Assembly: GCA_023055425.1 (NCBI GenBank)
Contig: JALGPY010000002.1
Span: forward strand, 46,052,821 to 46,116,820
Length of the DNA: 64,000 bases
From: Linanthus parryae
Lineage: Eukaryota > Streptophyta > Magnoliopsida > Ericales > Polemoniaceae
Direction of reading: 5' to 3'
Position numbers and translations under genes: made by a program. Below the pieces are notes generated by a model. The model saw nothing but the letters and a program-made list of their open reading frames with translations, did no database searches and was not told where the DNA came from. This document shows, piece by piece, positions 25,792-34,591 of the stretch (position 1 is its first letter; every line of letters starts with the position of its first letter).

Positions 25792-26624
25792 GGTGCGTTT
25801 GGTAGAGTGGTTTTTTTATTTTATGGTTTAAAAACTAAATGGATTATCGAAAGTGTTTGGTTGTAGTGGTTTAAAACCAGTTTTTAATCTAGTTTTTTTT
25901 TGTCATTTTGTCTTGATGAAGAAAACTAACATTTGGTGATTTTTCTTTTGGTTTATTTCCATTGACACACAAATACGATATTACCCTCACATCTTAGACG
26001 TATTAAAATGAACATCTTTTCTCATTTTGGTAGCTCTCTGACTTTTTAGTCAACGATTGCACGAATTTTTTTCTATACTTTTTCCATAAATATTTTTTTT
26101 ACCACAAAACTCAATTCTTGCATGTTTCAGACGATACATTTTATGTAAAATGTTCTTTATTTAAGACCAACCATTTTTACGGTGTTCTTTCTGTAGTTGA
26201 TTATTTTTTTGTTATTCGTTACTCAACGTGGCATCCAGTGTGAACAAAGTTTCAAGAAATCGTTATTTTTTTGTTGAACTTAAGTATGAAAATTTAATTT
26301 TTTGGATGTCACACAACTATTCGTTTGTTCTTCAATTTGTTACTTTCATGAAAACGCTGAAGCTCATGAAATCGTGATTTTTTTACATTGCATTTATTCC
26401 TCTTGAATCTGTAAAAGAAATATAAGTGGGAGGTATCTTTATCATTTAATCTACATCATCTAGTTTAAAAATAACTATTAAACACATTTCTTCAGTTTTT
26501 AATTTAGTTTAAAAATCACAACCAAACACATTAATTTAAACAGAATCTCCAAAAAAAAACAAAAAAATCCTCCATGATCTAAAAAGTAATTGTTTCACCA
26601 GAAACCATTCTACCAAACTCACCC
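25792..26624. mobile_element. Harbinger/Tourist-like element, unit E
   Basis: Same element at the same place, upstream of gene copy 5, with a shorter poly-A tract near 26550. Confidence 0.65.
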
Positions 26625-26701
26625 ATAATTTTTATACCAATAGTCTTAATTAATTAACTATTTAATCAAGCCTGGGAGTTGGTTACGGCTTGCTTTGTGC
26701 T

Positions 26702-26713
26702 ATTAATAAATAG
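26702..26713 (+). promoter_or_regulatory. TATA-like box of peptide gene copy 5
   Basis: Same element, 95 bp before the ATG, with the full-length leader. Confidence 0.55.
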
Positions 26714-26796
26714 CCTAATAGTGTTTCACTAGGTCATTGCACAAGCAAGCTTATACATCTGATCATCATTAGAGTCTCTCGAGTTGATCAGCAACT

Positions 26797-27130
26797 ATGG
26801 CCAAGGACAACAGCAACATCAGCAGATCATCCCCAAAGCTGTTTTCTTATGTTTCTTCTTTCATCATGCTTCTCCTCCTCATCATCACTTTCTCAATCGG
26901 TGAGTTGTTCTTAATTTCACTCAGCATGCTCTCATTTCCATTAATTGGTAATTTCTGAACATATGCTTGCTTGACTGTTAATGAACTTACGTGCAGCTGG
27001 AAAGACCGATGCAGCAGATACGACTTGCACCGTTGGAGGGGACTCTGGTTGCGCTTACTACTGCTGGATGAGACAGTACGCTGGCGGGTACTGTGATTCC
27101 GAACGGAACTGCAACTGTTTCTCTCGATAA
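26797..27130 (+). CDS. Secreted six-cysteine CS-alpha-beta peptide, copy 5 (diverged)
   Basis: Exon 1 is 26797-26899 and exon 2 is 26997-27130; 97-bp intron, 78 residues. Asn4 of the leader is Asp here (MAKDNS). The mature region has five replacements compared with copies 1 and 4: Pro to Ser, Tyr to Ala, Thr to Met, Leu to Gln and Thr to Ala. They arise from seven base changes between about 27043 and 27081, all amino-acid-changing, while the rest of exon 2 is unchanged. All six Cys and the GYC gamma-core are kept, so the fold is preserved while the segment from before Cys2 to the region before Cys4 is altered. It is the last full copy at the array edge. Confidence 0.92.
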
Positions 27131-27545
27131 CTAATTCTAGCCATAGAATTAAGTGAGAACTAGTTATGCTAGCTACTGTATGGGACTTCAATTTGCAGTT
27201 CAATATAATAATAAGAGCAACAAGAATAAGAGTGCTGATGGTTTCAATCTTAACTCACCTTTTGTGATTCCATATTTGTGCTCGTGCTAGCTTGATGCCT
27301 TGATGTATGCAGTACTTCATCTGTTCTCCCAGAATCTTCGCATGTGAATTTTACCACTATTCACTGTTTCACTTTGATTTGGTGACTTAATTAGTAAAAC
27401 GATAAAATAATATGATAATATTTGCATCATGTTATAGAATAAATGTTATTCTACGACACCATGAAAATTGCAAAAAAAAATGCATCGTATTTGCTATCCA
27501 AATCACCGGGTCAAGTGATCTGGCTACGGAGAAAAAAAGTCAAAA
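27131..27545 (+). repeat. Truncated sixth array unit (3' flank only)
   Basis: The 3' flank of gene copy 5 follows the other units up to the first member of the inverted MITE pair and then stops at about 27545, where the sequence changes from the array pattern to unrelated DNA. This is the right edge of the array. Near 27521 it reads CTGGCTACGG, as in unit A, rather than the CAGGCTACGG of units B to E. Confidence 0.9.
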
Positions 27546-27615
27546 GGTACGTGTTTATTGTTGCATCTCATTTTGTGTTCAATAATTCTTACTTTCAAGA
27601 AGGTATCATCACAGG

Positions 27616-27738
27616 ACAAAAACCACCCCTGTAATTTTAACTATGCTAATGTTTACAGGACAAGACAATTAGCAGTGTTGCTAACTGTCCTGTCGTGCAA
27701 ACATAAGCATAGTTAAAATTTACAGGGGTGGTTTTTGT
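27616..27738. repeat. Near-perfect hairpin sharing the ACAAAAACCACCCCTGTAA motif
   Basis: The left arm starts ACAAAAACCACCCCTGTAA and the right arm ends with its complement, TTACAGGGGTGGTTTTTGT (with one substitution). Pairing continues through TTAACTATGCT and ACAGGAC inwards. It begins about 70 bp after the array breakpoint. It could be a foldback transposon or a hairpin RNA locus. No flanking duplication is evident. Confidence 0.7.
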
Positions 27739-28541
27739 GGGGGTTTTTTGTTAACCTTTCCTCCTATTCCTTGTCAGTGGGACTCAATGTTCATGTGGAA
27801 CTCTCTGTAAACAAAAACAAAAAAAAATATACATTTTTTTCTGTGTTAAGATTTCAAAGTTAGGAAATTGTTTGATTTTTTCTGTTTTTTGGGTTTGTGA
27901 CACTTTTGTTGCACAGTGATTTCTTCATACTTCACTATATGTTTCTTAAGAGTATTTTGTTTTTTATCTGGTATTGTCTACAACCAAATAGTAGTAGGTT
28001 TCATGGGTTCTTTTACTCATGTAATAAGCAATAGAGTTGGTTGTGTATCAGTGATTGATCTGTTGTCTAAGATATCAACCTCCAAATCAGCATTTCATCA
28101 ACTGGAGTGGATTGTTTTTGTTCTTGCTCTGTGGTCTGTTTTTTTTTTTTTTAAAGAACCTTGTGTGGCGCCTATAAATATATGTTGTTTAACTTGAATA
28201 AACGAAGTTGGTAACTCAGACTTGATTAGAGTATCTTGGTAAATAGTTTAGATTACATGGGCTACAGGCCAAGTTGAGGTGCCACTGGTTGTTATTTGTG
28301 AACTCTAAACAAAGCTTGCTACGTATTCCTTGTCAGTGGGGGTTTTTTGTTAACAAGTTCCCAAAAGAAACTTCTTTTCTTTTCGCTCTTTAGGGGAATT
28401 TTTTAACAAAAAACTACTTTCCTTTATTATATTGACTCTTGTAAATTAAAAATCTCATGTGATCCCTTATGTGAACATCCTTGTCTACATTTAGCTATGC
28501 TTTCACACCCTCCTCATTAATTGTTTGCTTACATCTTGCAG
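27739..28541. other. Unassigned stretch between hairpin and transposase fragment
   Basis: No supported gene. A short direct repeat (GGGTTTTTTGTTAAC and CCTTGTCAGTGGG near 27740-27780 and 28325-28355) may mark transposon structure. The N-terminal half of the transposase that follows would be expected here but is not recognisable. Confidence 0.5.
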
Positions 28542-29563
28542 GGCCTGGATAAGGTAGTGCAGGATAACTTCCCTGGTGCTGAGCACAGGAGGTGCGTCTG
28601 GCACTTATTCAACAACTTCCGGGGAAAGCACTCAGGTGTGATGCCAGCGAAGTATTTCTGGAAGGCTGTAAGAGCATACACCGAGACCGATTTCAAGGCC
28701 GCTATGAAAAAAATTCGTGACATCAAGGTTGAGGCTCATGCATGGTTGATTAAGATGGATCCTTCTCTCTGGAGTCGGCACGCATTTGGGAAGGGGACCA
28801 AGATTGACCATGTCACAAACAACCACACTGAAAGCTTCAACGGTTGGTTGGCTGATTTGCGGGACAAGCCCATCGTGCCATTGGTTGATGGCATGAGGAA
28901 GAAGTTGATGGTGAGGACTCATACCAGGTACTTGCTTAGTGAAAAATGGGAGGATGTGTTATGTGAGAACATAAGTAAGAAGTTGAAGAAGATTGTGGAG
29001 GAGGGCAGAAAATGCAGGATCAGTGCAGCAAGTTTGGCTGAATTTGAGGTGGCAGATGAGAACAACAATGTCTTCACTGTTCATTTGGGCCATAGGACTT
29101 GTAGTTGTGGGTATTGGGAGCTGACAGGCATTCCCTGCAAGCACAGTGCGACATGCATGGCATACTCCAGGCTCGATGTGGTTGATTATGTTGATAGGTA
29201 TTTCTGTTGGTCTAGTAAAAATTGACATTTTGTTTTATTTCATCTTCTCAGCTCCATAACTACAAAATTTTCATGTTGATCCTTTTTGCCAGGTGCTACT
29301 ACAAGGAAACCTTTCAAAGGGCCAATGGAGAGTACATAGTGCACCCAATCCATGATCCACAATTTTGGGGTCCAGGGACATGGGCAGTGCCAGATCCACA
29401 GGGGGCTAGGAGAGAAATAGGTAGACCCCAGAATGTCAGAAGAAGAGACCGCAATCTCGAAGAGGCTGTTGTTGCTCATCCTAGGGGATACTACAATGCA
29501 AAAACTACAAGGGATTTGGACACAATGCAAGGACCTGTGGAAGGGTACCCATCCACAAGATGA
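28542..29563 (+). pseudogene. 5'-truncated Mutator-like (MURA) transposase fragment
   Basis: Exon 28542-29197 starts after a CAG acceptor and encodes GAEHRRCVWHLFNNFR, the WHLFNNF-type block that follows the second catalytic Asp in MULE transposases. It continues through NNHTESFNGW to a SWIM zinc finger (CSCGYWELTGIPCKH). An intron (29198-29292) joins in frame to exon 29293-29563, giving VDRCYYKETF, a typical C-terminal region, then Pro/Arg-rich sequence and a stop. The N-terminal DDE part is absent, so the protein cannot be an active transposase as it stands. Further MULE-like sequence may follow at 30645-30870 (Ser-Gln-Pro-Lys-rich, open, low confidence). Known role of the family: transposition of Mutator-like elements. 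Confidence 0.85.
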
Positions 29564-29649
29564 CAGTTGAAGAAAATAGATCTCATCAGGTATAACTTGT
29601 TGATTGCTGTTACTTGTAGGCCGAAGTAGTTGATTACTTGCAGGCCTTG

Positions 29650-29866
29650 TTATGAAAGTGGACAAAAACCACCCCTGTAAATCAAAACAGCAAATTGGTA
29701 ACTGTTGAGGGGTGGTTTATGTTCTCTGTGCTGGTTATGAAAGTGGACAAAAACCACCCCTGTAATTCAAAACAGCAAATTGGTAAATGGTGAGGGGTGG
29801 TTTCTGTCCTCTGTTCTGGTTATGAAAGTGGACAAAAACCACCCCTGTAATTCAAAACAGCAAATT
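29650..29866. repeat. Three tandem copies of an 85-bp repeat
   Basis: Copies start at 29650, 29735 and 29820; the last is partial. Each has ACAAAAACCACCCCTGTAA followed about 25 bp later by GAGGGGTGGTTT, so each full copy can fold back on itself. The motif is the same as in the arms of the hairpin at 27616-27738. Confidence 0.85.
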
Positions 29867-29899
29867 ATGGCTTTACATAAATGACTGTTTTTGTGCAGA

Positions 29900-31500
29900 G
29901 TTAGCACCCATGACATTGCAATGATTTATTTCCTACATCTATACCGTTGATGTTCGAATGATCTAAGGCTCATTATTGATCCAACCGTACACACATGAAC
30001 AGTAAAAAGGTGTGCTTCCTTAGTATTTGATGACTTCCAAAGTTATGGCTTGTTCTGCTGACTTCCAAAGTTATGGCTAGTTCCAAAGTTATGGCTTGTT
30101 CTGCTAACTATTCCTTAGTATTTGATAACTTCCAAAGTGAAGAAAGAGGAAAAAGTTAACATATTTTGTTAGCAGTTGCCATACCTCAAGAACACACACC
30201 TAATCCTACCTCAATTATGTATGGAGTTATAACTACCTGTTTTCCCAAAACGGGCAAAACCAGTGCTTTAAACTTACCTGGTATCAGTATATTAAGTTCC
30301 TTCAATTCTTTTGCATTTTCTATAAGGATTACCCATTTCTTTTTTCTAGTAAGTACTGTACGAATAGTTGGTACTGTCGACTTTACTTGAGTTTGCGAGG
30401 TCGACTCCCTTTTCTTGACCTGGACATACTTATCATGTTGATCTTTAAGTGATTTTAGTCGTGAGGCAAATGTATTCTTATTCACGAGGCTGCTTGATGT
30501 CGTTGTTTTTATGAAATCCCCACTTGTTTGTGTTTAATTTCAGTACTTGATCACCAGGGGAAGGATCCAATTTCTTTTATAGCTTACTGTGTCCTTATTG
30601 TCCAATTTAAAGTTAACAAATTTCTTATTGTCCACTGGTAGGAAACTAATCCACCTCGATCGTCCCAGCCGCAAGCGAAGAAGTCCAAGGGGGAACTGTG
30701 GCGTTACTCAATCACAACCCACAAGGGTAATAACACCTTCAATGTTTGATGGTGTCTTTTTTTAGGTACTTAGTATTTGATGGTGTCTTTTTTTTTCAAT
30801 GAACTTGATTGCAGGTGACAAGGAGCAGAAAAATGTACGGAGCTGCAGCGCAGAGTTCATCCCAGCCTTAGCTTGAAGGAGGGATGTCATGCATTTTGGT
30901 ACACATTCACTAGTCTGTGTAGTTAGAGAGTGTAATGAGATAGACCACTGGATGTGTATGTGGGTATATTTTGGTATACTTTGTAAGTATGTTCAATACT
31001 AGTACTGTGCTACTTATTTCCTCCACACAAGTGCAATGGGTTGGATGGTTTTTGTTTGATAAAGCTAACTCAGGTGACCTCCCCACTTGTATGTCAAGTG
31101 TAGGATGGTTTTTATAAAGCTAACTAGGTGTCCTACACACTTTGCTAGTGTTTCGAGGTTTCTGTATATCTACCTAGCTTACCTACAACTTTCATTAGTG
31201 TTGGGAGGTATTGTAAAGCTGATTAAAGCTACATATTATTTTGGTGGCAATTGAAATTTCGATGTCTTGATTTGCCAATATGTTGTATTACTTTGTTAAT
31301 GTTCATTATTTCACAATTGTTTATTATTGCCTAATGTGTTTTGCATAGACATGTATAAATGGTTAATGTCGAATTGCAGTAGATAAATTCAGATGTGCTT
31401 GTCATTTTGGAAACATTACAAGCAAATCTGTCAAGGTACATCACAAACCCTTTCTTCTTAGACATAATCAAATAGTGCATCTTAGAACGTACTTAATCTC
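29900..31500. other. Unassigned, possible remnant exons of the MULE
   Basis: No confident gene. Two short open segments near 30645-30726 and 30814-30870 encode Ser/Gln/Lys-rich sequence like the C-terminal tail of MULE transposases and would need splicing. A duplicated TCCAAAGTTATGGCT motif occurs near 30036-30090. The rest is AT-rich without recognisable signals. Confidence 0.4.
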
Positions 31501-31516
31501 CTCATCTTTTTACTTA

Positions 31517-31873
31517 CTACTTCACTAGTAAAACAGCTAGGGCCAACAACAGGGCAATTACCAGAATAAAATTAGTTGGTGCTTGATTTGACTTCTGAGA
31601 CGACATTTCTGCAATGGCATTTTCAATCATTGTACACATCCATTCAAGGTCACGTGAATCGGAGGACATATCTCCCTTCCCGATTGGGTCGCACCAATTC
31701 CATAACCTGCAACAATCATTCCTACAAACATAGTACAGTCTACCCCGATTGCCGTATCTGTTAGACTCCGTCACTCGTATGTCTGCCGGAAGGGGAACAT
31801 CACAGAAGCAATACTTCCTCTCGTACGTTAGGAACTCTTCTCCCCGTCTTGTTGTTCGGCTTGAGCTAGACAT
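31517..31873 (-). CDS. GRF zinc-finger protein with C-terminal membrane anchor
   Basis: Intact 118-residue frame starting at an ATG (31873). Residues about 22-62 carry the GRF-type pattern: CFC, then a GRLYYVC stretch, then CCRLWNWCD, with zinc-ligand Cys and the aromatic residues typical of the fold. A basic Ser/Arg-rich N-terminus precedes it, and a hydrophobic C-terminal segment (FILVIALLLALAVLLV) suggests a tail anchor. Plant genomes contain many such small GRF/membrane proteins, often near transposons. It lies convergent to the truncated transposase, so it may be part of the same mobile unit. Function is unknown; nucleic-acid binding is inferred from the GRF family. Confidence 0.75.
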   Translation of the reverse strand: MSSSSRTTRRGEEFLTYERKYCFCDVPLPADIRVTESNRYGNRGRLYYVCRNDCCRLWNWCDPIGKGDMSSDSRDLEWMCTMIENAIAEMSSQKSNQAPTNFILVIALLLALAVLLVK

Positions 31874-32192
31874 TCTACAACGGAAAAAAATAAAACAAGA
31901 GTTAACACCTTGCCTTGCTTGTTAGGGAGATACAAATACTAGCTAAAAGAAAGAGAAAAAAGAGAGATTCAATTATTACTAGTATCACCTTGCCTTGCTT
32001 GTTAGGGAGGTATGACTACAAGTGGTTAAGAATTTGAGTGGAGATTATTGTGAACATGGGATGTCAATATATATATAGGCCTTTTTTGGAGGGAAGTTAT
32101 TGGAGGTAAGATATTGGAGGGAAGCTTTTGGAGGAAAACTAGTCAAGTAGTTGAGTAATGATCCTACTCATAGCTAAAATCCAGCTAGATGT

Positions 32193-32685
32193 TTGCAGGG
32201 GTGCAAAATATCCACAAACTTTAGGAGACATAACTGTCCAAAAAATAGGGGTGCAAAATGTCTAAAAAAATAGGGGTGCAAAGTGTCCACGTGAACAGTA
32301 AAAACATGGGTGCAAATTGTCCAAGTGAACAGTGTCAGGGGTGCAAACTGTCCAAGTGAACAGTGCCAGGGGTATAATGGTCATTTAACAATACCAGGGA
32401 TGATGTAATCATGTTCATACGTGTTGTCATAAATGTATTTATTTAGTATTTATTTAATCATTAGAGTAAAGAGTAAAGTTGTCTTTCAAAGGTGAGGGTA
32501 TTTAAGTCATTCCACCCTACTAAGGGTAAAATGGTCCAAAAAAATAACCCTATCCCACTTCTAATAGAAGGGTGCAAAATGTCTACCCTCCATCCGTTAC
32601 TAGGGGTGCAAAAGGTCTTTTTCCATAAATCAGGGGGAAAAATCTCTTTTCCCCATAGATGGAGGGTGCAAACTGTCTTTTACCC
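32193..32685. repeat. Degenerate short repeats with AGGGGTGCAAA core
   Basis: At least eight copies of GGGTGCAAA followed by (A/C)TGTCC or similar, several with AAGTGAACAGTG, spread over about 500 bp. This resembles subterminal repeats of a DNA transposon. No coding signal. Confidence 0.7.
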
Positions 32686-32687
32686 TA

Positions 32688-32905
32688 TTCATTAAAGTCA
32701 TGAGCAACATGAAGTTTTATTTTAACTATTGTTTGCTGGATTAATACGCAACAGGTGGTGATGTAATTTCTTACATTATTGGCATGGTTTTATATTTTCA
32801 GAATTGAGAGGCTTTCGGTACCCACTTCTTTCTTTCTGAAGGCATTTGCTGGACATCTAATTTTTCTTTTCCATACTTAGTCCAAAATCTAATCGTTGGC
32901 TAGTG
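32688..32905 (+). repeat. Orphan upstream remnant of the peptide gene family
   Basis: ATTCATTAAAGTCATGAGCA, GCAACAGGTGGTGATGTAAT, a diverged block near 32810 (GGTACCCACTTC) and GCTGGACATCTAATTTTTC match the order of blocks found upstream of copies 6 and 7 and in every array unit. After about 32905 the similarity stops and no leader or cysteine-rich exon follows before the MULE at 33150. I read it as the 5' side of a lost gene copy. Confidence 0.65.
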
Positions 32906-33149
32906 TTAGGTTGATAACTTACACTTATTGGCTAGTAAAAATTGGCTTAAAGTAAAAAAATTAAAAAATTATATCATTTTTGTAGCAAAATTTTAAATTC
33001 CCCCTAGCTGCTACTTATAATTGATGATAGCATAGCCTAACCATTGAGACCTAGCTAAGAAAGTAATATCATATACACATACACATATATATAAGTAGTC
33101 GTTAACCCGGTGAACAATTTTAAATCATGGTGAGTAATAGTAAACTTAA

Positions 33150-34582
33150 GGCTTAATTACTTAATGGTACCCCCAATATAGTGAAACTATCACTTTGCAC
33201 TACCCATTATCAAAACTTGCTGATAATGTTCCCCATTTGCAATAAATCAGTCACTTTGAAACTGGAAAAAATTTCCATCCAAACATCATCATCATAGTGA
33301 GGGCAAAATTGTCAGAAAAAATTAACATATGAAATGTAAAAGAAAAAAAAATAAAAAATAAAAGAAAATTTAAAAGATGAATAAAGATAAGGATGAGAAG
33401 GAGATGAAAACTGAATTGCCGTCTATTTGTCTGTCTCATTCCCATCCCCATCCTCATCCCCATCCCCATCCCCATCCCCGTCCGTCCCTCCCTAAATTTC
33501 TCCCTATCTATCTCTCTCCTATCGATCTCCGTCCCTCTCTCAATCTCCCCATCACCATCCCCATCCCCATACTAACTACTTCTACCAGAGCTTCAGGAAC
33601 AGAGAAATAACCCAATAGAACTACGAATCAACCAGATTTAAGCATCGGAGGATTTCAAATCGAGTAATTCATCTACAGAAGCAGAAACCCCACTCTTGAT
33701 CGGAGAAGACGAAAAAACGAATTGGAAAGAGAAACAGCAAAGAAGACGACGAAGCTAACCTGAATGGAAGGAGAGATTCGGCTGAATTGCTTGACGATTC
33801 AGTGATTTCTCCGATCGGGAAGTGATAGAGCTTAGTCGTGGGTTGATGAAGAAGGAGAGGATGAGGCTGGTTGGTGTCAAGATTTTGTTTCGATTTTTCA
33901 CCCGTTTCAGCTTCTTTTCATTCTTCTCAATTTAACAATACTAGCCCTTCTTCTTCTTCTCAATCCGTGAGGCTATAGATTTTCAGATCTGGAGAAGAAC
34001 ACTGCTCTCCAACAATTTATATGGAATAAATTGAAATTTGGGGGTTCTTGATTTTGGGTTGTTGATCTAGGCAGAGGAAGGAGTTATTGAATCATAGTCG
34101 GTGTTAATGGCGGGCATGTGAAAATCAAACATGGGTGTATTTGGTTCCAGAGTGGTGCTGGTAAGTTTTGGGAGAGGGTTTGAGTTATGGTATGTGTAAT
34201 GATCGAGGTAGTGTTGGGTGGGTTTTGATCGAGAAATGTTAGTACAAATCGGATTAATGTTTGTCGGAAAATTAGGGCTAATATTCGCGGGAAACTGGGT
34301 TTGTAGAGGCAGCGTTGGTGGTGGCTCAGGCGGCATTGGTGGCGGAGTTGGTCTTGGCGGTTGGTGTTCATATTTTTAACGGATATACATTTTTACCCTC
34401 GAAAAAAAAGGATTTTGTTGTCAACTAACAGAATATTCTGTTAAGTTAGTAACGGAATTTTTTTACCAGTTTCAAAGTGACTGATTAATTGCAAATGGGG
34501 AACATTTTCAGTAAGTTTTGAAAGTGGGTAATTCAATGTGATAGTTTTGCTATACTGGGGGTAGGCATTAAGTAATTAAGCC
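33150..34582. mobile_element. Non-autonomous Mutator-like element with 127-bp inverted ends
   Basis: Left end GGCTTAATTACTTAATG is the exact complement of the right end. Similarity continues for about 127 bp (33150-33276 with 34456-34582). A perfect 9-bp duplication TAAACTTAA flanks it (33141-33149 and 34583-34591), diagnostic of the Mutator superfamily. The 1433-bp element has no transposase. The interior has CCCCATCC-rich low-complexity sequence and a purine-rich segment with UTR-like character, so it could be a Pack-MULE carrying a captured 5' gene end, but no domain is recognisable. Confidence 0.92.
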
Positions 34583-34591
34583 TAAACTTAA

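Larger units (their letters stand above)
22298..27130 (+). repeat. Tandem array unit E
   Basis: Fifth and last complete unit, 4833 bp, ending with gene copy 5, the most diverged coding copy. The non-coding part differs from the other units only by scattered substitutions and small indels, so the coding changes of copy 5 stand out against a nearly unchanged background. Confidence 0.95.

Noticed and set aside
32193..32685. Regular GGGTGCAAA repeats considered as a CRISPR-like array
   Set aside because: Spacing is irregular, repeats are degenerate, there are no unique spacers or cas genes, and the context is plant DNA.
33377..33610. Open frame rich in His-Pro repeats
   Set aside because: Translation of a CCCCATCC low-complexity tract inside a non-autonomous MULE.
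34067..34371. Minus-strand Pro/Thr-rich frames near the MULE right end
   Set aside because: Two overlapping frames with no domain and composition bias; possibly captured leader sequence, not a supportable gene.
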